A DNA stretch of 17,245 nucleotides, taken from the NCBI GenBank assembly GCA_016800925.1, contig JABCPU010001059.1, positions 1 through 17,245 on the forward strand, given 5' to 3'. A program made the translations under genes and the position numbers. The notes beneath the pieces are model-generated. The model was not told where the DNA came from and made no database searches. It worked only from the letters and a program-made list of their open reading frames with translations. Numbering within the stretch: position 1 is the stretch's first letter; each line of letters opens with the position of its first letter. The stretch is from Suillus spraguei (lineage: Eukaryota > Basidiomycota > Agaricomycetes > Boletales > Suillaceae). Shown in pieces: positions 1 through 9,277 of this stretch.

Positions 1-142
1 CTCGTCTCTGCGACGTAGGTCGTGAGACAGCATGTAGTACCCGCCTCCGACTGACGCAACTAGCGCACTCTGTGCTAGGAGACCGATATGCATGGGCCGC
101 CCCTCTTGATAGAGCGCCTGTCACAGACATCACTCAAGTTCA

Positions 143-2662
143 TTAGCGCCTGGCTAGGTCACTAACAGTGGGATATGTTCGTAGCCTTTTTACATCCCTA
201 GTGAGAGAGATTTGTAATTCCTCTATGGTAAGACTGGTTGCGAGCCAAGTGGCAGCTCCTCGTCGACCGGGGGGGTCAGTGAGCGGATAATCAGGGTGAT
301 TTTGAGCCTGCAATAGGCGCAACTCCTGTTGTTTTCTGGTGGGAGCTGTGTCCGTGTGATCAGACCTGTCGGACTCCCGGTAACAGTTGACTCACCCTTT
401 TCCAACTGGACCTCATAAATGTCCATCGCTGTAGGATCCTCTGCTCTATTTGCGTGAGTGAGTGCCTCCTCTGCCTCCCAAAGAACGACCATGTTGGGAT
501 GGGCTGTCTCATTGAGATTTTGGAATGCAAGTTTACTCTCCGCTGAACCCTTGATGGCCTCTTTCAACTTTCTGGAAAGAAACTTAGCTACAGGACATGC
601 CAGCCAGAAATGCATTGTATGAGACCGGACAATATTTGGAGATCTGGAGGTAGATGACTTACTGATACAAATCATTTTCATGAAGTTACAATCATTCATC
701 TGATAATCCAATACCTCCTTGCGATGGGGAGTTCCCATGCCCCTGGCCAATGGTGAGATTATGTTCAAAGGCGTCCAGAGGGTCTCCATAATCTCTCCAT
801 CTATCCTGCCAGTCCCATGGATGAAATTTGATGCATACCAGACATAGCAGCTGTCTTGATGTCCATGTACATGCCACAAACCGATTCCGGGAATGATATC
901 CATACCAATGGGGATGGAAAGTTACATACTTGAAGTGATGCGGTCCTTCAAATACCTGTTATACTGACAATTTATGTCATAAAAAGTTATGGCATGAGAG
1001 ATTCCATTGGTCTTATAGTTGAGCGCTTGGCTTAATGTGTAGTCCATGTTCATCTGCCTGATTATCCCGGGTAAGAGTTGTAAGACCGGTCATTGATGTG
1101 ACTGGATGCCATGTGTTAACCTTTCGCCCTTCTGAAAATCCACCATGGAATGTGGGACAAAACATCCATGCTGTGCACATGCACATCCTCCTATACCGGT
1201 GGCTTCCAGCCTTTGCTAGATTGACTGCGTGGTGATTATTGCAATCTGACCTTTGGACATGGTCTCGGGCAATGGCCAAATGACTCTTGTATCTTTCATC
1301 AGAGACCATGAACCCCAGACCATCATCAATGATACTTCATCAGATGGATTCACTGGATGCATGTGCTCAGCTTTGAAATTACCATCTATGACCAAATACC
1401 TAGTCATGAGCCAGGAAGGTGTATTGTCGGGCTGGGCGACTGTACCAGTAGAAAGGTCCAAGTTCAACCCCAGTTGCGGACATGCTGGGCAAAATAGGGT
1501 AAGATCGCCATCCTTTGGCTGGTCATCTTTGTAAGCAAATCCATTCCACTTGTAAAGCTTGCATTGTCGCCACTGCCTGGCAGCTCTCATCAGCTCTCTG
1601 TAGCGATCCTAGGTATATCATTCTTTAATTACCAGATGGTCAAGTACAAAATGAAACCCAGCTCACTGGAACCATCAGTGGAAATATGCTCGAGGTTAGT
1701 CTCCGAAATTTTGCTGTAGTAATTCATGGCCGATGTACCACACTCGAGATTATCTAACAGAAAGTCGTCCAAGACAGAGAATGTGAATGCAGTTTTTGGT
1801 CTGGTGAAAGATGCTGGGAACAATCCTGCCTGAAAGAGCTGCATGTCTCGGCTGAGAGCACCAGGGCAGTGGCAATACAATATGGAAAGGGAGTGAACAC
1901 TGGACTTGTCTACAACTGTTATCACCGGATGATCTGAGTCTCTGACCAGTGGAATGAAAGGTCCCTCCGGATAATCATCATCTATATTGTCATTGGTATC
2001 TGACCATTCAAAGAAGTCTGATGAGTAATCAGTGCTGCTGGGACATGGAGTGCCATCATGAGCAAGGTGAATGTGCAGGCCAATTTTAATCAGTGAAGTT
2101 TCTTGAAAAAATGATCTGGTCCATTGACTGATGCAATGGAATGGATGTCTTTGATGCTGAATTCTGCAACAGTCTGTGCAAAAGAGTGGCTCATTGAAAC
2201 AGCCATGGCATCTATACATCCCATCCTTCCTGCAGACTGAGCAAAGTCGGTCGGCCGGAGGGGCTTCTCTGACCATGAGTGAGTTCATATAGTCCTTGAA
2301 CTTGCCCTTCCATTGCCGGAGATATGCATTTTGACTCTGTATGATCTGTTCAGATCCAGACTTGGGAAATGAAGATAACTGCTGCTTGCCTGTGATTTCG
2401 GAAATTTAGGCTGGGGGATTTCACCTTGGTCCAAGTCAAAGTCAGCACCTTTGCAGAGCATGTGAGAGGACTCAGATATATGCTTTGAGGGAGATTTTGT
2501 TGGTGATGATGTTACCGACTGTGTTTTCTGAGACCATGAATCTTTCACCCAAGATGACCTGGATCCTCTGGTTGTAGTTTTCTCCTTGAGCTTATACAGC
2601 TGGGGCAATCATTTCTTCATAGGAGGGGTGTACGTGATTCCCTTTTGTTTGGTCTTTGCCAT
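143..2662 (-). pseudogene. KDZ-family DNA transposase, copy A, decayed
   Basis: The gene reads leftward from an ATG at 2662 (start MAKTKQKG). The predicted protein has a charged N-terminal region, a CxC2-type cysteine cluster at about 2245-2135 (CSVC, CHGC, FCTDCC, then two His), and the KDZ transposase core. The core includes FTFSVLDDFLLDN, a CPAC pair, VIDGNFKAEH, the FYDI aspartate motif, GIGLWHVHGHQDSC and DGEIMETLW. Introns fitted by frame and by comparison with copy B lie at 2337-2389 (GC-AG), 1609-1666, 1058-1120 and 346-395. Lesions are an in-frame TGA at codon 18 (2609-2611), a +1 insertion near 1705-1712, a -1 deletion near 1335, a gap of about 14 nt near 1207 relative to copy B, a TAA at 922-924 and a TAA at 143-145. 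The last falls before the C-terminal part that copy B still has. The family call is by recognition of KDZ and CxC2 motifs. The product would cut and move KDZ DNA, but this copy cannot make a full protein. Confidence 0.87.
2337..2389 (-). other. Probable GC-AG intron in KDZ copy A
   Basis: The stretch begins with GCAAGC after CAG and ends with ACAG. Removing it joins two reading frames, giving ...PKSQ-SQNAYLRQW..., which matches the usual join before the cysteine cluster in KDZ proteins. Without removal the frame runs into a TGA just downstream. No GT donor with equally good frame continuity was seen. A frameshift instead of an intron remains possible. Confidence 0.6.
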
Positions 2663-3950
2663 ATTGATACCACCACTGCAAAGTATTGGTGGATGGTGGA
2701 GTGCGCCTTAAATTTGATGACCAGCGGGCACATGAGTGCCTTCCATCAATTCCGGACTCCAGGTGATTTGAACCGTCAAGATTACCTCATTTTCCCTTGT
2801 CGGTCATTGAACAACCTAATCATTGAGGGACCAATTGTTCTGGTGTCATTACTATAAAGATGAAGTCCAGACTCCAAGTGCTTTGAACCGTCAGGATTAC
2901 CACATTGTCCCTGTCATTCAGCAACCTGATGTGTGAAGTCATGTGCCTACCGAGCAAGGGATCAATGTGATAGTCCGAGCAGATCATTGTTCTGGTGTCA
3001 TATTACTATGAAGGATGAGATATCACCGACGATCTCGCAAAATTATCTCCGTTTAGGATATATTAAGGTTGGAGTCACTGAGGTTGCCATAGTTGCATCA
3101 TCTATCAAACACAGTAATTATCCCGAGTCGCATGGGTTTCAGATTCAAGTTAGATGACAATTGACTTGAAAAACTATGTCAAGTGGAGGTTACATTTCAA
3201 GGTTCAAATGCTTCTTTCTAGCCAGCATTACCGGGTGTTGGTCTCAGAGAAGTAATTCAGTTAATCAAGAGGGTTTGGCAGATATATATACTTCCTTTTT
3301 GTCAGTGTTATAGGGTGTAAGTTTTATGAGAAGTAATTCAGTTATTATAACAAGAGCTCAGTCTGAACCAGTCAGTATTAGTTAGAGTGTGTGAGTGCAA
3401 TCTTCAGTTTGTCACTGCCAGCAAATTATACTTCCCGGTTAGATTATTGTTGTCTGGAAATGTGAATACATTGGATGAACTTCAGTGAGGGCACTGACAT
3501 TGTGAAACATCCTCCAAGAGAACAGTTCAAACTAAATGACCCATTCTATGGACTCGCATAGGCTTCTTGTTTGATCTTCAGGATACCAGTTATTCTTATC
3601 CACACTCAATTCATGCTGGCCTCCAAAGTCATTTGTGATCATAGTTACTCGAGCAAGTCATGTGGTATAGTTGCACAGGGCCTGTATGCAATATTTGAGG
3701 GCATAGCTGTATGCTGCCCATATACTATATGATAGAGGTCTGAGTCTGTATGCTTTACATTTCTAAATTCTATGCATCAGAAACATATGGGATGTTGAGG
3801 GAATCATGCCAATCAACGAGTATTGACTTTCTGGCAGACAATCTCTTGTTTGGTTTGCTGTCATGTACATCGGGCATGTAACCTAATACTGTGCGATACA
3901 CATGCATCCTTTCCTCTATCAAGACCAAACTGCTCCTCAGCTGCTTTGCC
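2663..3950. other. Gene-free divergent intergenic region
   Basis: About 1.3 kb separates the start of KDZ transposase A (leftward) from the start of the long charged-protein gene (rightward). No open frame here has splice sites or a recognisable motif. It holds a degenerate duplication (2755-3018). It also holds a short repeated phrase near 3246 and 3328 (GAGAAGTAATTCAGTTA) in similar contexts. The head-to-head arrangement suggests promoters for both genes lie here, and possibly element control sequences, but no specific box could be fixed. Confidence 0.5.
2755..3018. repeat. Degenerate direct duplication, two copies
   Basis: Copy 1 (about 2755-2865) and copy 2 (about 2870-3018) share, in order, GACTCCA-GTG-TTTGAACCGTCA, GATTACC, TGTC-GTCATT, CAACCT, and at the end TTGTTCTGGTGTCAT followed by TTACTAT and AGATGA-like sequence. 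Copy 2 holds about 40 extra bases in its middle. Divergence is high, so the duplication is old. Confidence 0.7.
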
Positions 3951-6180
3951 ATGCCCCGATCCAACTCATCAGTAGACAGCCCAAAAAAGACAAAGCAAAA
4001 GAAATTGACTGAGGAAGAGGTGCTGGTCTTAAATTCTCACCTAGAAGAATGGAAGGAAGCTGCTGCTGCAGATAGAAAAAAGATTCTGAAGGCGGTCATA
4101 AAAGAGGCAAGGGCTCATGCCCCTACTATGGATGACAGGTTATTGAAGAAAAGGAAATATGTGAGCAGTTGATCTTCTAATTTTATACACGATGACAGAC
4201 TTTTATCATGATGTATCTAGGTGTACCGGGACTGGTTATATAACCAGAGACCTGAAAAGACTCAGAAAAAGAAAGCAAGCAAGTTAGGTCAGAAATGGAC
4301 TTCCCAGTCGGTGATAGGTCAACTGTGCGAGGAGGAGATCATCAACAAGACCAGAGCAATGCCAGGATTGAAGAAATTTATTGAAAGATACCAGACAACA
4401 CTCACCACAGTCATGGCCAGTCTATCAAAAGAGCAGCTGGAGGAAGCTCAGAACATTGTGATCAAGTGGTCTAGCAAGGCTCCTCCTGCAGGTGTCCAGG
4501 CTGACTTTGCAAAGAAGAAAGCACCTGGTATGATGAAGGATCTGGCAACCAAGTTATGGAAGCAGGCCAGTATGAGGATTTTCATATTATCAGCATGGAA
4601 AACAGAGGAAGGCGAAGTGAGGATCAATGGGTGAGTTCTACTTCACACTCAATAGTAAAGATATCCTGATCCGGTTGGCAGAATTGACTTCAATGCAAAG
4701 TTGGAGGGTAATAGTTTTACAGATACAAAGGACTGGAAGCCCATGTTATCAGAGTGGAATGCCTATGCTGGAGAAGATTTCAGTGAGATTCTTTTCAAAA
4801 TATTGTGCCATTCAGTCAAGTACTTATCGGACTTAGGGCGATACCAGAAGTGGACCTGAATGATGATGATGATGATGACGAAGACAATGAGGTGGAGTTG
4901 AAGAAGAGCAGGAAGAAAGGGGGAAAGAAGGACAATTATTCTTTGGAGGTGGATGCCTATAGGCTTCCGGTCATACCGGATGTTGAAGACCTTAACCTAG
5001 AGAGTAAAAAGCATCTTATCTGGACGTTTCTCACAAAACACTACAGTCAGTTTCTCAAATTACGCATCTGGATGGTTGATTGACTAACTAGCTATTTTCA
5101 GGGTTGTGCAGCCAACAACCAAAGGTGTCTGTTCCTTGGTCCTCAGTGAGGAAGGCTTAGGGTGATTTTATTGCAACCAGGTTTGTACCTGCCGGTGTGA
5201 AGATGGACAATCCATCCAAGATTCGGTTGGTCGACACCGACCAGCTGTTAGAGCGGTGGCATAAAAGACAGAAGGACCACGTTCGCCCAACCTTTGAATT
5301 TAAAGCCTGGGAAGGTGATGATAACACAATGAGAGAACTAGTTGAGATGATCTCGAGCGACGATTCTGAGACCAGACCCAGGGTTCAGCAGAAAAAGTCG
5401 ACTGGAAAGCCAAGTAGGAGGGTGGAACAGGAGTCAAGAAGTGATGATGAGGACAAGGATGAGGAGGAGGTGGAGGAAGACAAGGAGGTGGACAAGGAGG
5501 ACGGTGAAGGCAAGGAGGACAAGGAAGATGGCGAAGGCAAGGAAGACAATGTCCCATCGCCACCTTCAAAGTCACAACCAACCAAAATACACCGCCAGGC
5601 CAGTCCAGTTTCATCTGATTCTGAGCAGGAAGTTCCTCGCCCACTGGTCAAGAAATCTATGCCAGTTCCATTGCCATCTTCAAAGTCCAATCCAACCAAA
5701 ACGCACTGCAGGGCCAGTCCAGTTCCATCTGAACAAGAGGAGGATCCTCGCCCACCGGTCAAGAAACCCATGCTGGTCCCAAAACCAACCAAAAAGTGGG
5801 GTAGGGTTGATCCCATTCGATCTGATTCAGTGCCAGAGTATCAGCCACCAGTAAAGAAATCCAAGCCAACTGCAAGGGGAAAGGGACAGGCAGAAGACAA
5901 CACCGGTGCTGGTTCTGTGCAATCAACCAGTAATAATCTTGATGACCATCTGACTTTGCAACCTGCGTCTCAAAGTCCTGCATTTGGTCCTGCATCAGGT
6001 GTCCAGACCAGGAAGAAAACAAATAAGAAAACACCGTTGCCCAAACCAACAACACCTTCCCCAGGAAAGGGCACCGGCAAGAAAACCAAAGGACCTGAAG
6101 CCCAGATTACCAAGCCAGTACCAAAGCGCCCTGCTAGAACTGCAAAGGCGTCTTATAAGGCTCACTATATGCAAAAGTAG
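3951..6180 (+). CDS. KDZ-associated charged nuclear-type protein, five exons, one in-frame stop
   Basis: Exons 3951-4160, 4221-4630, 4682-4782, 4848-5045 and 5102-6180 join in frame. The introns are 60, 51, 65 and 56 nt, with donors GTGAGC, GTGAGT, GTGAGA and GTCAGT. The frame is 665 codons before the final TAG. Residues 1-70 are lysine-rich. A largely helical basic part follows (VYRDWLYNQRP...). Next come a run of Asp, then conserved-looking HYRLC and VPWSS, then WHKRQKDHV. The last 300 or so residues are low-complexity acidic and then Lys/Pro-rich. TAG at 5158-5160 (codon 326) interrupts the frame. The sequence around it (RKA-stop-GDFIATRF) reads on without a shift, so a CAG-to-TAG change is the simplest reading. 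Known KDZ elements carry an extra protein with a divergent HMG domain. This is a candidate for that partner from its basic helical part and its head-to-head position with transposase A, but I cannot prove an HMG fold by eye. Confidence 0.72.
5441..5550 (+). repeat. Acidic low-complexity coding tract
   Basis: The coding strand is almost only purines and encodes Asp/Glu/Lys-rich sequence. It includes a repeated short phrase, DGEGKED, twice. It lies between the conserved part of the protein and the proline-rich tail. Confidence 0.75.
5562..5868 (+). repeat. Three in-frame degenerate protein repeats of about 35 residues
   Basis: Copies at about 5562-5672, 5673-5777 and 5778-5868 share the pattern SSKS-PTK-H-RASPV, then SEQE, then PRP-VKK-M-VP. 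The third copy keeps only PTKK, SDS and PPVKKSKP. The tail is probably disordered, and the pattern grew by duplication within the gene. Confidence 0.7.
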
Positions 6181-6412
6181 CCATTGGGATCTATGGACAC
6201 AAGAGTATACTAGAGACAGGTGTAGATAGCATTTGACCGGATATAAATGTACATCACATTGAAAGTCACAGTATTGAGATCAGTTCACATGCCAGCAATA
6301 ACTCTTGCATGCACTCGTGGACTTGCTGTCTCACAAAGACTTCATCTGGTGTCATTGCACCACCAGCCTAGTTGGTCTCCAACCTGTGTATTGCTATGCA
6401 CAAATCACCTAC

Positions 6413-6524
6413 TGTTATAATCGTACATGCCCCTATTCATCTTCTGTCTCCTTTACCTTGTATATTACGTAACATGACTCTGACTCATATGCTCAACGCA
6501 TCTGTACTATAGTTGCCTTCCTTC
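6413..6524 (+). mobile_element. LTR fragment, plus orientation, broken by a second LTR
   Basis: Reading right from TGTTATAATCG at 6413, the sequence matches the reverse complement of 6998 down to about 6890. Shared blocks include TGCCCCTATTCAT, TTGTATATTA, GACTCTGACTCATATGCTCA and TGCCTTCCTT. It is therefore the first ~110 bp of the same LTR family in the opposite orientation. It stops exactly where the next LTR begins at 6525. Confidence 0.75.
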
Positions 6525-6998
6525 TGTTACGAACTGGGGTGGCGTCACCAGCGACAGTGAAAAGACACAGCCGGTCTGCTGGGAGTTCTTACAATGTCCA
6601 GAAGAGGACAAGGTGAAAGTACAAGGAACGCGTTCCGAGTACGATCAAGGGTTCAGCCTCAATGACAAGTCAAAGAGGTTCTGCGAGAATAGAGACTAAG
6701 GCTAAGGAGTGCTTAGACTTAGAGACGATTCAAGACGACTTAGGTTGGAGACCTAAGCGAAGGAGATTCCAGGTAAAACCCAGTAAGATTAAAGTAGTGA
6801 ATCTACTACAAATACACTGTGCTTAAATAGGCCAATATGTGCACACAGACCAAGTAACCCTGAGAATGTAACTGCATATCCTAATAAGGAAGGCATGTGT
6901 TGTACAAATGCGTTGAGCATATGAGTCAGAGTCACGTGACATAATATACAAGTAAGGAAACAAAGGGAAAATGAATAGGGGCACGTATGACTGTAACA
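6525..6998 (-). mobile_element. 3' LTR of a Ty3/gypsy element
   Basis: The 474-bp block begins TGTTAC and ends GTAACA, a perfect 6-bp inverted terminus of the TG...CA kind expected of LTRs. The element reads leftward, so its LTR start is at 6998. A TATTTAAG box (minus strand, 6822-6829) could be the LTR promoter. A purine-rich tract abuts the inner edge. The partner LTR is not in the window. Confidence 0.8.
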
Positions 6999-7008
6999 TT
7001 ACCCCCTT
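6999..7008 (-). promoter_or_regulatory. Polypurine tract beside the 3' LTR
   Basis: On the minus strand the sequence AAGGGGGTAA directly precedes the LTR start TGTTAC. This is the usual place and composition of the plus-strand primer site of LTR retrotransposons. Confidence 0.65.
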
Positions 7009-7031
7009 ATTACAGTGAAAGTCACCGACTT

Positions 7032-7760
7032 TCAAACATCTTGGTTGTCGTCATAGACGGGATCATAGTCGTCGTAATTAGCGACGTCTTCATCAGCGGT
7101 GCTTCCTCCTAACATATAAGCCGCCTCCTCCTCTGCTACAGTTTTTGCTCGTCGACCTTCTTTTTGTCGTTGACGGTTAATAAGATACTGTTCCCACCTG
7201 CGTAGTGCATCATAGAATCCATCGTCCTTCCAGGTAAGTGTGAACGGGGGTTCCCCATGACGTTGAGGGCAATAAATGGACAGATGGGTGGGACCGTGTC
7301 GCAGACAGATTTGACACTGATAGTTGGGACAATTTTCGTTAGAGGAAGAAGGGGAAGTGATACCGAAGTCCTTTACTAAGACTGGCAAGACAGGATCCAT
7401 TGGACCAAATGAAGACGGAATAGACATGGGAGGATGGATCTGAAGGTCACGAAGTCGAGGGCCGAGTGTTATTAATTCAATGACAGGAATTCCTAATTTC
7501 TTTGCAGCTTCACACTGTTCTTCGGTACAGGGCTCGTATAGCCATGCGGGATGGTCATGAGAGACTATGACGGAAGATGAAGAAGTCGGTTGTTCAATGG
7601 GAGATGGGGTTCGGGGAGAAGCGAGGTCGGCTTGTGTTTGTTGCAAATCAGTGATGGCTTCTTCGACTAGGTTTCTGGTTGCTTTGGTTTCAGCGACTGA
7701 TCGTGGATGGTTTCGACGACTGCATCGGTGAGCTGCCCGATCTCTTGGACAGCAGTGCAT
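7032..7760 (-). CDS. Retrotransposon extra ORF 2, variant zinc-knuckle protein
   Basis: The 242-codon open frame has no stops and ends 33 bp before the 3' LTR. Residues 149-164 form C-x2-C-x6-H-x4-C (CQIC...H...C), close to but two residues longer than the CCHC knuckle of Gag proteins. The C-terminus is charged, with a Lys/Arg-rich helix-like part and an acidic end. The first ~20 residues probably do not start the native protein, because the upstream ORF continues into this one with a -1 shift in the 94-bp overlap (7667-7760). Position after the chromodomain and before the LTR is unusual for Ty3/gypsy elements. The function is unknown; nucleic-acid binding is an inference from the knuckle alone. 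Confidence 0.65.
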   Translation of the reverse strand: MHCCPRDRAAHRCSRRNHPRSVAETKATRNLVEEAITDLQQTQADLASPRTPSPIEQPTSSSSVIVSHDHPAWLYEPCTEEQCEAAKKLGIPVIELITLGPRLRDLQIHPPMSIPSSFGPMDPVLPVLVKDFGITSPSSSNENCPNYQCQICLRHGPTHLSIYCPQRHGEPPFTLTWKDDGFYDALRRWEQYLINRQRQKEGRRAKTVAEEEAAYMLGGSTADEDVANYDDYDPVYDDNQDV

Positions 7761-8242
7761 AAGCCAGCAAGGGCGTCAACACTAGAATACATGCGCGAAG
7801 CAGGGGGTGCTGGGATAGGAAGTGGTGCATCTTTCTGCGGAGAGGGAGGTCGACCAACGCCTGCTCGACGTTTGGCCATGATGTGAATAGCTTCTTCAAC
7901 ATCGCTTTTAAAAGAACCGGGGAGCAGCAACATAGCATAAGAACGAATGCGTTTTTGAAGATGTAAGAAGCGTTGACGATAAGTAGCATCTGTGGTTTCA
8001 TTGGCTGTGGCTTCGATGAGGGTGGCAGTGCGAATGATGTTGACAAGGAGGAGGGCCAGAAAGGCACCTTTTTCTGTGAGAATTCTTTCAATTTCAAGGG
8101 TGTGTCCTTCACATAGAAGGGCGGCTTCAATGTAGGACGTGTTGTCGATTTCAGTGGTAAGGGATCCATAGTGTTCGGCATCAGAGTCGGAGTCGTTGTT
8201 GGAAATGGTGACGGGGGTGATGTAGGCAGTGGGGAAAGACAT
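7667..8242 (-). CDS. Retrotransposon extra ORF 1, function unknown
   Basis: The 191-codon open frame starts MSFPTAYITPV and is rich in hydrophobic helix-like stretches (LALLLVNIIRTATLIEA). It follows the chromodomain with a gap of about 55 bp. Its end overlaps the next ORF by 94 bp in the -1 frame. The two may be one gene split by a 1-bp change, or two ORFs joined by frameshifting. No canonical X XXY YYZ slippery heptamer and no intron that changes frame was seen in the overlap. No family was recognised. Confidence 0.6.
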   Translation of the reverse strand: MSFPTAYITPVTISNNDSDSDAEHYGSLTTEIDNTSYIEAALLCEGHTLEIERILTEKGAFLALLLVNIIRTATLIEATANETTDATYRQRFLHLQKRIRSYAMLLLPGSFKSDVEEAIHIMAKRRAGVGRPPSPQKDAPLPIPAPPASRMYSSVDALAGLCTAVQEIGQLTDAVVETIHDQSLKPKQPET

Positions 8243-8296
8243 TTCAATGGTGATAGTTGATTCAAGTGCTAGTGCGAGTTGATTGACTGAGGATAT

Positions 8297-9175
8297 TCAA
8301 AGGACATGTTGCTTCTTATAAGCACTCAAGATTTGAGCGGAGTTCTTCAAGTTCTTTTCTGGGAGCCATTCGTTATCTCCCGGTGAATATCCTTTCCAGG
8401 AAACAAGATATCGTCGGCGAGTGCTGGTTCCTTTGTGAGAAAGGATTGCTTCTACTTCGTATTCTTCTTCTTCTTTGATGATATCAGGTGGTGGTTCGGG
8501 GAAGTTCGGGCCGTGTACGTCCGTTTCGCTATAGGATGATAGACAGAAGTGTGGAATGTGGGATGAATTTTCCACTGCGGAGGGAGTTTGAGTGTGAACG
8601 TGATGGGAGATAAGACATCGATGATCGAGAAGGGTCCGTATCGCTTTGGGGCGAGTTTCCTTGATGGGAGTTTGAGTCTAAGATTAGCGGCAGATAGCCA
8701 AACCTTATCTCTGATCTTCCATGGGGTGTACTTATCTCCTCGGGATCGTTCGGCCATTGTCTGCATTGCAATGTTATGACAGGTGATTGCTTCTTCTCTT
8801 ATCTTCTGCAGAGATCATACTCGATCTTCTGCTGCGGGGACGGATGAGTCAGGGATAAGGTGAGGGATAGCGCGTGGTTCGTATCCCATCATTAGATAGA
8901 AAGGTGATGCATTCCTTGCATCATGTTTTCGGTGGTTTGGACGAATTCGGCGATTGGTAGGTGTTCTACCCCAATCTTCAGGGTTGTTGCAGCAATAGAT
9001 GCGTAGATATGTTTCGAGTTCTTGATTTAGCCTTTCAGTTTGACCATCAGTCTGCGGGTGATAAGCTGTGGATGGAGCGATGACGTAGTCGAGAAGTTTG
9101 GGCAAGTTCCTTAGAGAAGCGAGATAGGAACTGCGGGCCTCGATCCGATATAACTTTGTCATGGAGCACATATTA
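8297..9175 (-). pseudogene. Ty3/gypsy integrase C-terminal half with chromodomain, decayed
   Basis: Reading leftward from about 9170, one frame gives VISDRGPQF (around the second catalytic Asp of the integrase core). Another frame gives STAYHPQTDGQTERLNQELE, which carries the catalytic Glu region. A GPY/F module follows (RYGPF, then HPTFHTS). A chromodomain comes last (YEVEAILSHK...YLVSWKGYSPGDNEWLPE). Breaks are a frameshift near 9095, a pair of compensating shifts between about 8975 and 8930, a TGA at 8815-8817 where the frame otherwise continues, and a shift near 8545. The chromodomain suggests the parent element targeted histone-marked chromatin, as known for chromoviruses. Confidence 0.85.
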
Positions 9176-9223
9176 CAGTGAACTATCTCCGTATTTATAC
9201 GAGTGAACGGACGTGCATAATAT

Positions 9224-9260
9224 CCCGTATGATACGGGCCAGCGGACCATGGGCCCATGG
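9224..9260. repeat. Two adjacent perfect palindromes
   Basis: CCCGTAT-G-ATACGGG (9224-9238) has 7-bp arms around one base. CCATGGGCCCATGG (9247-9260) is a perfect 14-bp palindrome. They lie just beyond the truncated end of the retrotransposon. Confidence 0.75.
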
Positions 9261-9277
9261 TAGAAATATCCTCGTTG

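Larger units (their letters stand above)
6525..9175 (-). mobile_element. 3' half of a chromodomain Ty3/gypsy retrotransposon
   Basis: In element order (right to left) there is an integrase core remnant, a GPY/F-type integrase end, a chromodomain, two overlapping extra ORFs, a polypurine tract and a 3' LTR. Gag, protease, reverse transcriptase, RNase H and the 5' LTR are absent. The integrase homology stops near 9175, where a TAA and then unrelated G-rich repeat sequence begin. The element was cut there, by deletion or recombination. It cannot move by itself. Confidence 0.82.

Noticed and set aside
1..93. Open minus-strand frame starting MHIGLLAQSALVASVGGG at 92
   Set aside because: Only about 30 codons are visible before the window edge. 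It could be the start of a host gene, but nothing supports it.
223..345. C-terminal end of KDZ copy A as an unspliced frame
   Set aside because: It reads through a 50-nt GTGAGT...CAG intron (346-395). The spliced frame continues with sequence like copy B down to the TAA at 143.
5102..5125. Apparent frameshift at the start of exon 5 of the charged-protein gene
   Set aside because: Counting the acceptor at 5101 correctly puts the exon in frame (HYRLCSQQPK). Only the TAG at 5158 remains.
5300..5854. Open frames on the minus strand and in the other plus frame over the acidic tail
   Set aside because: They follow from the purine-rich, stop-poor coding sequence of the real gene.
7690..8265. 191-codon ORF in a second frame over extra ORF 1
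   Set aside because: Low-complexity Pro/Thr/Lys start and no continuity with the following ORF. It looks like a shadow of the 7667-8242 frame.
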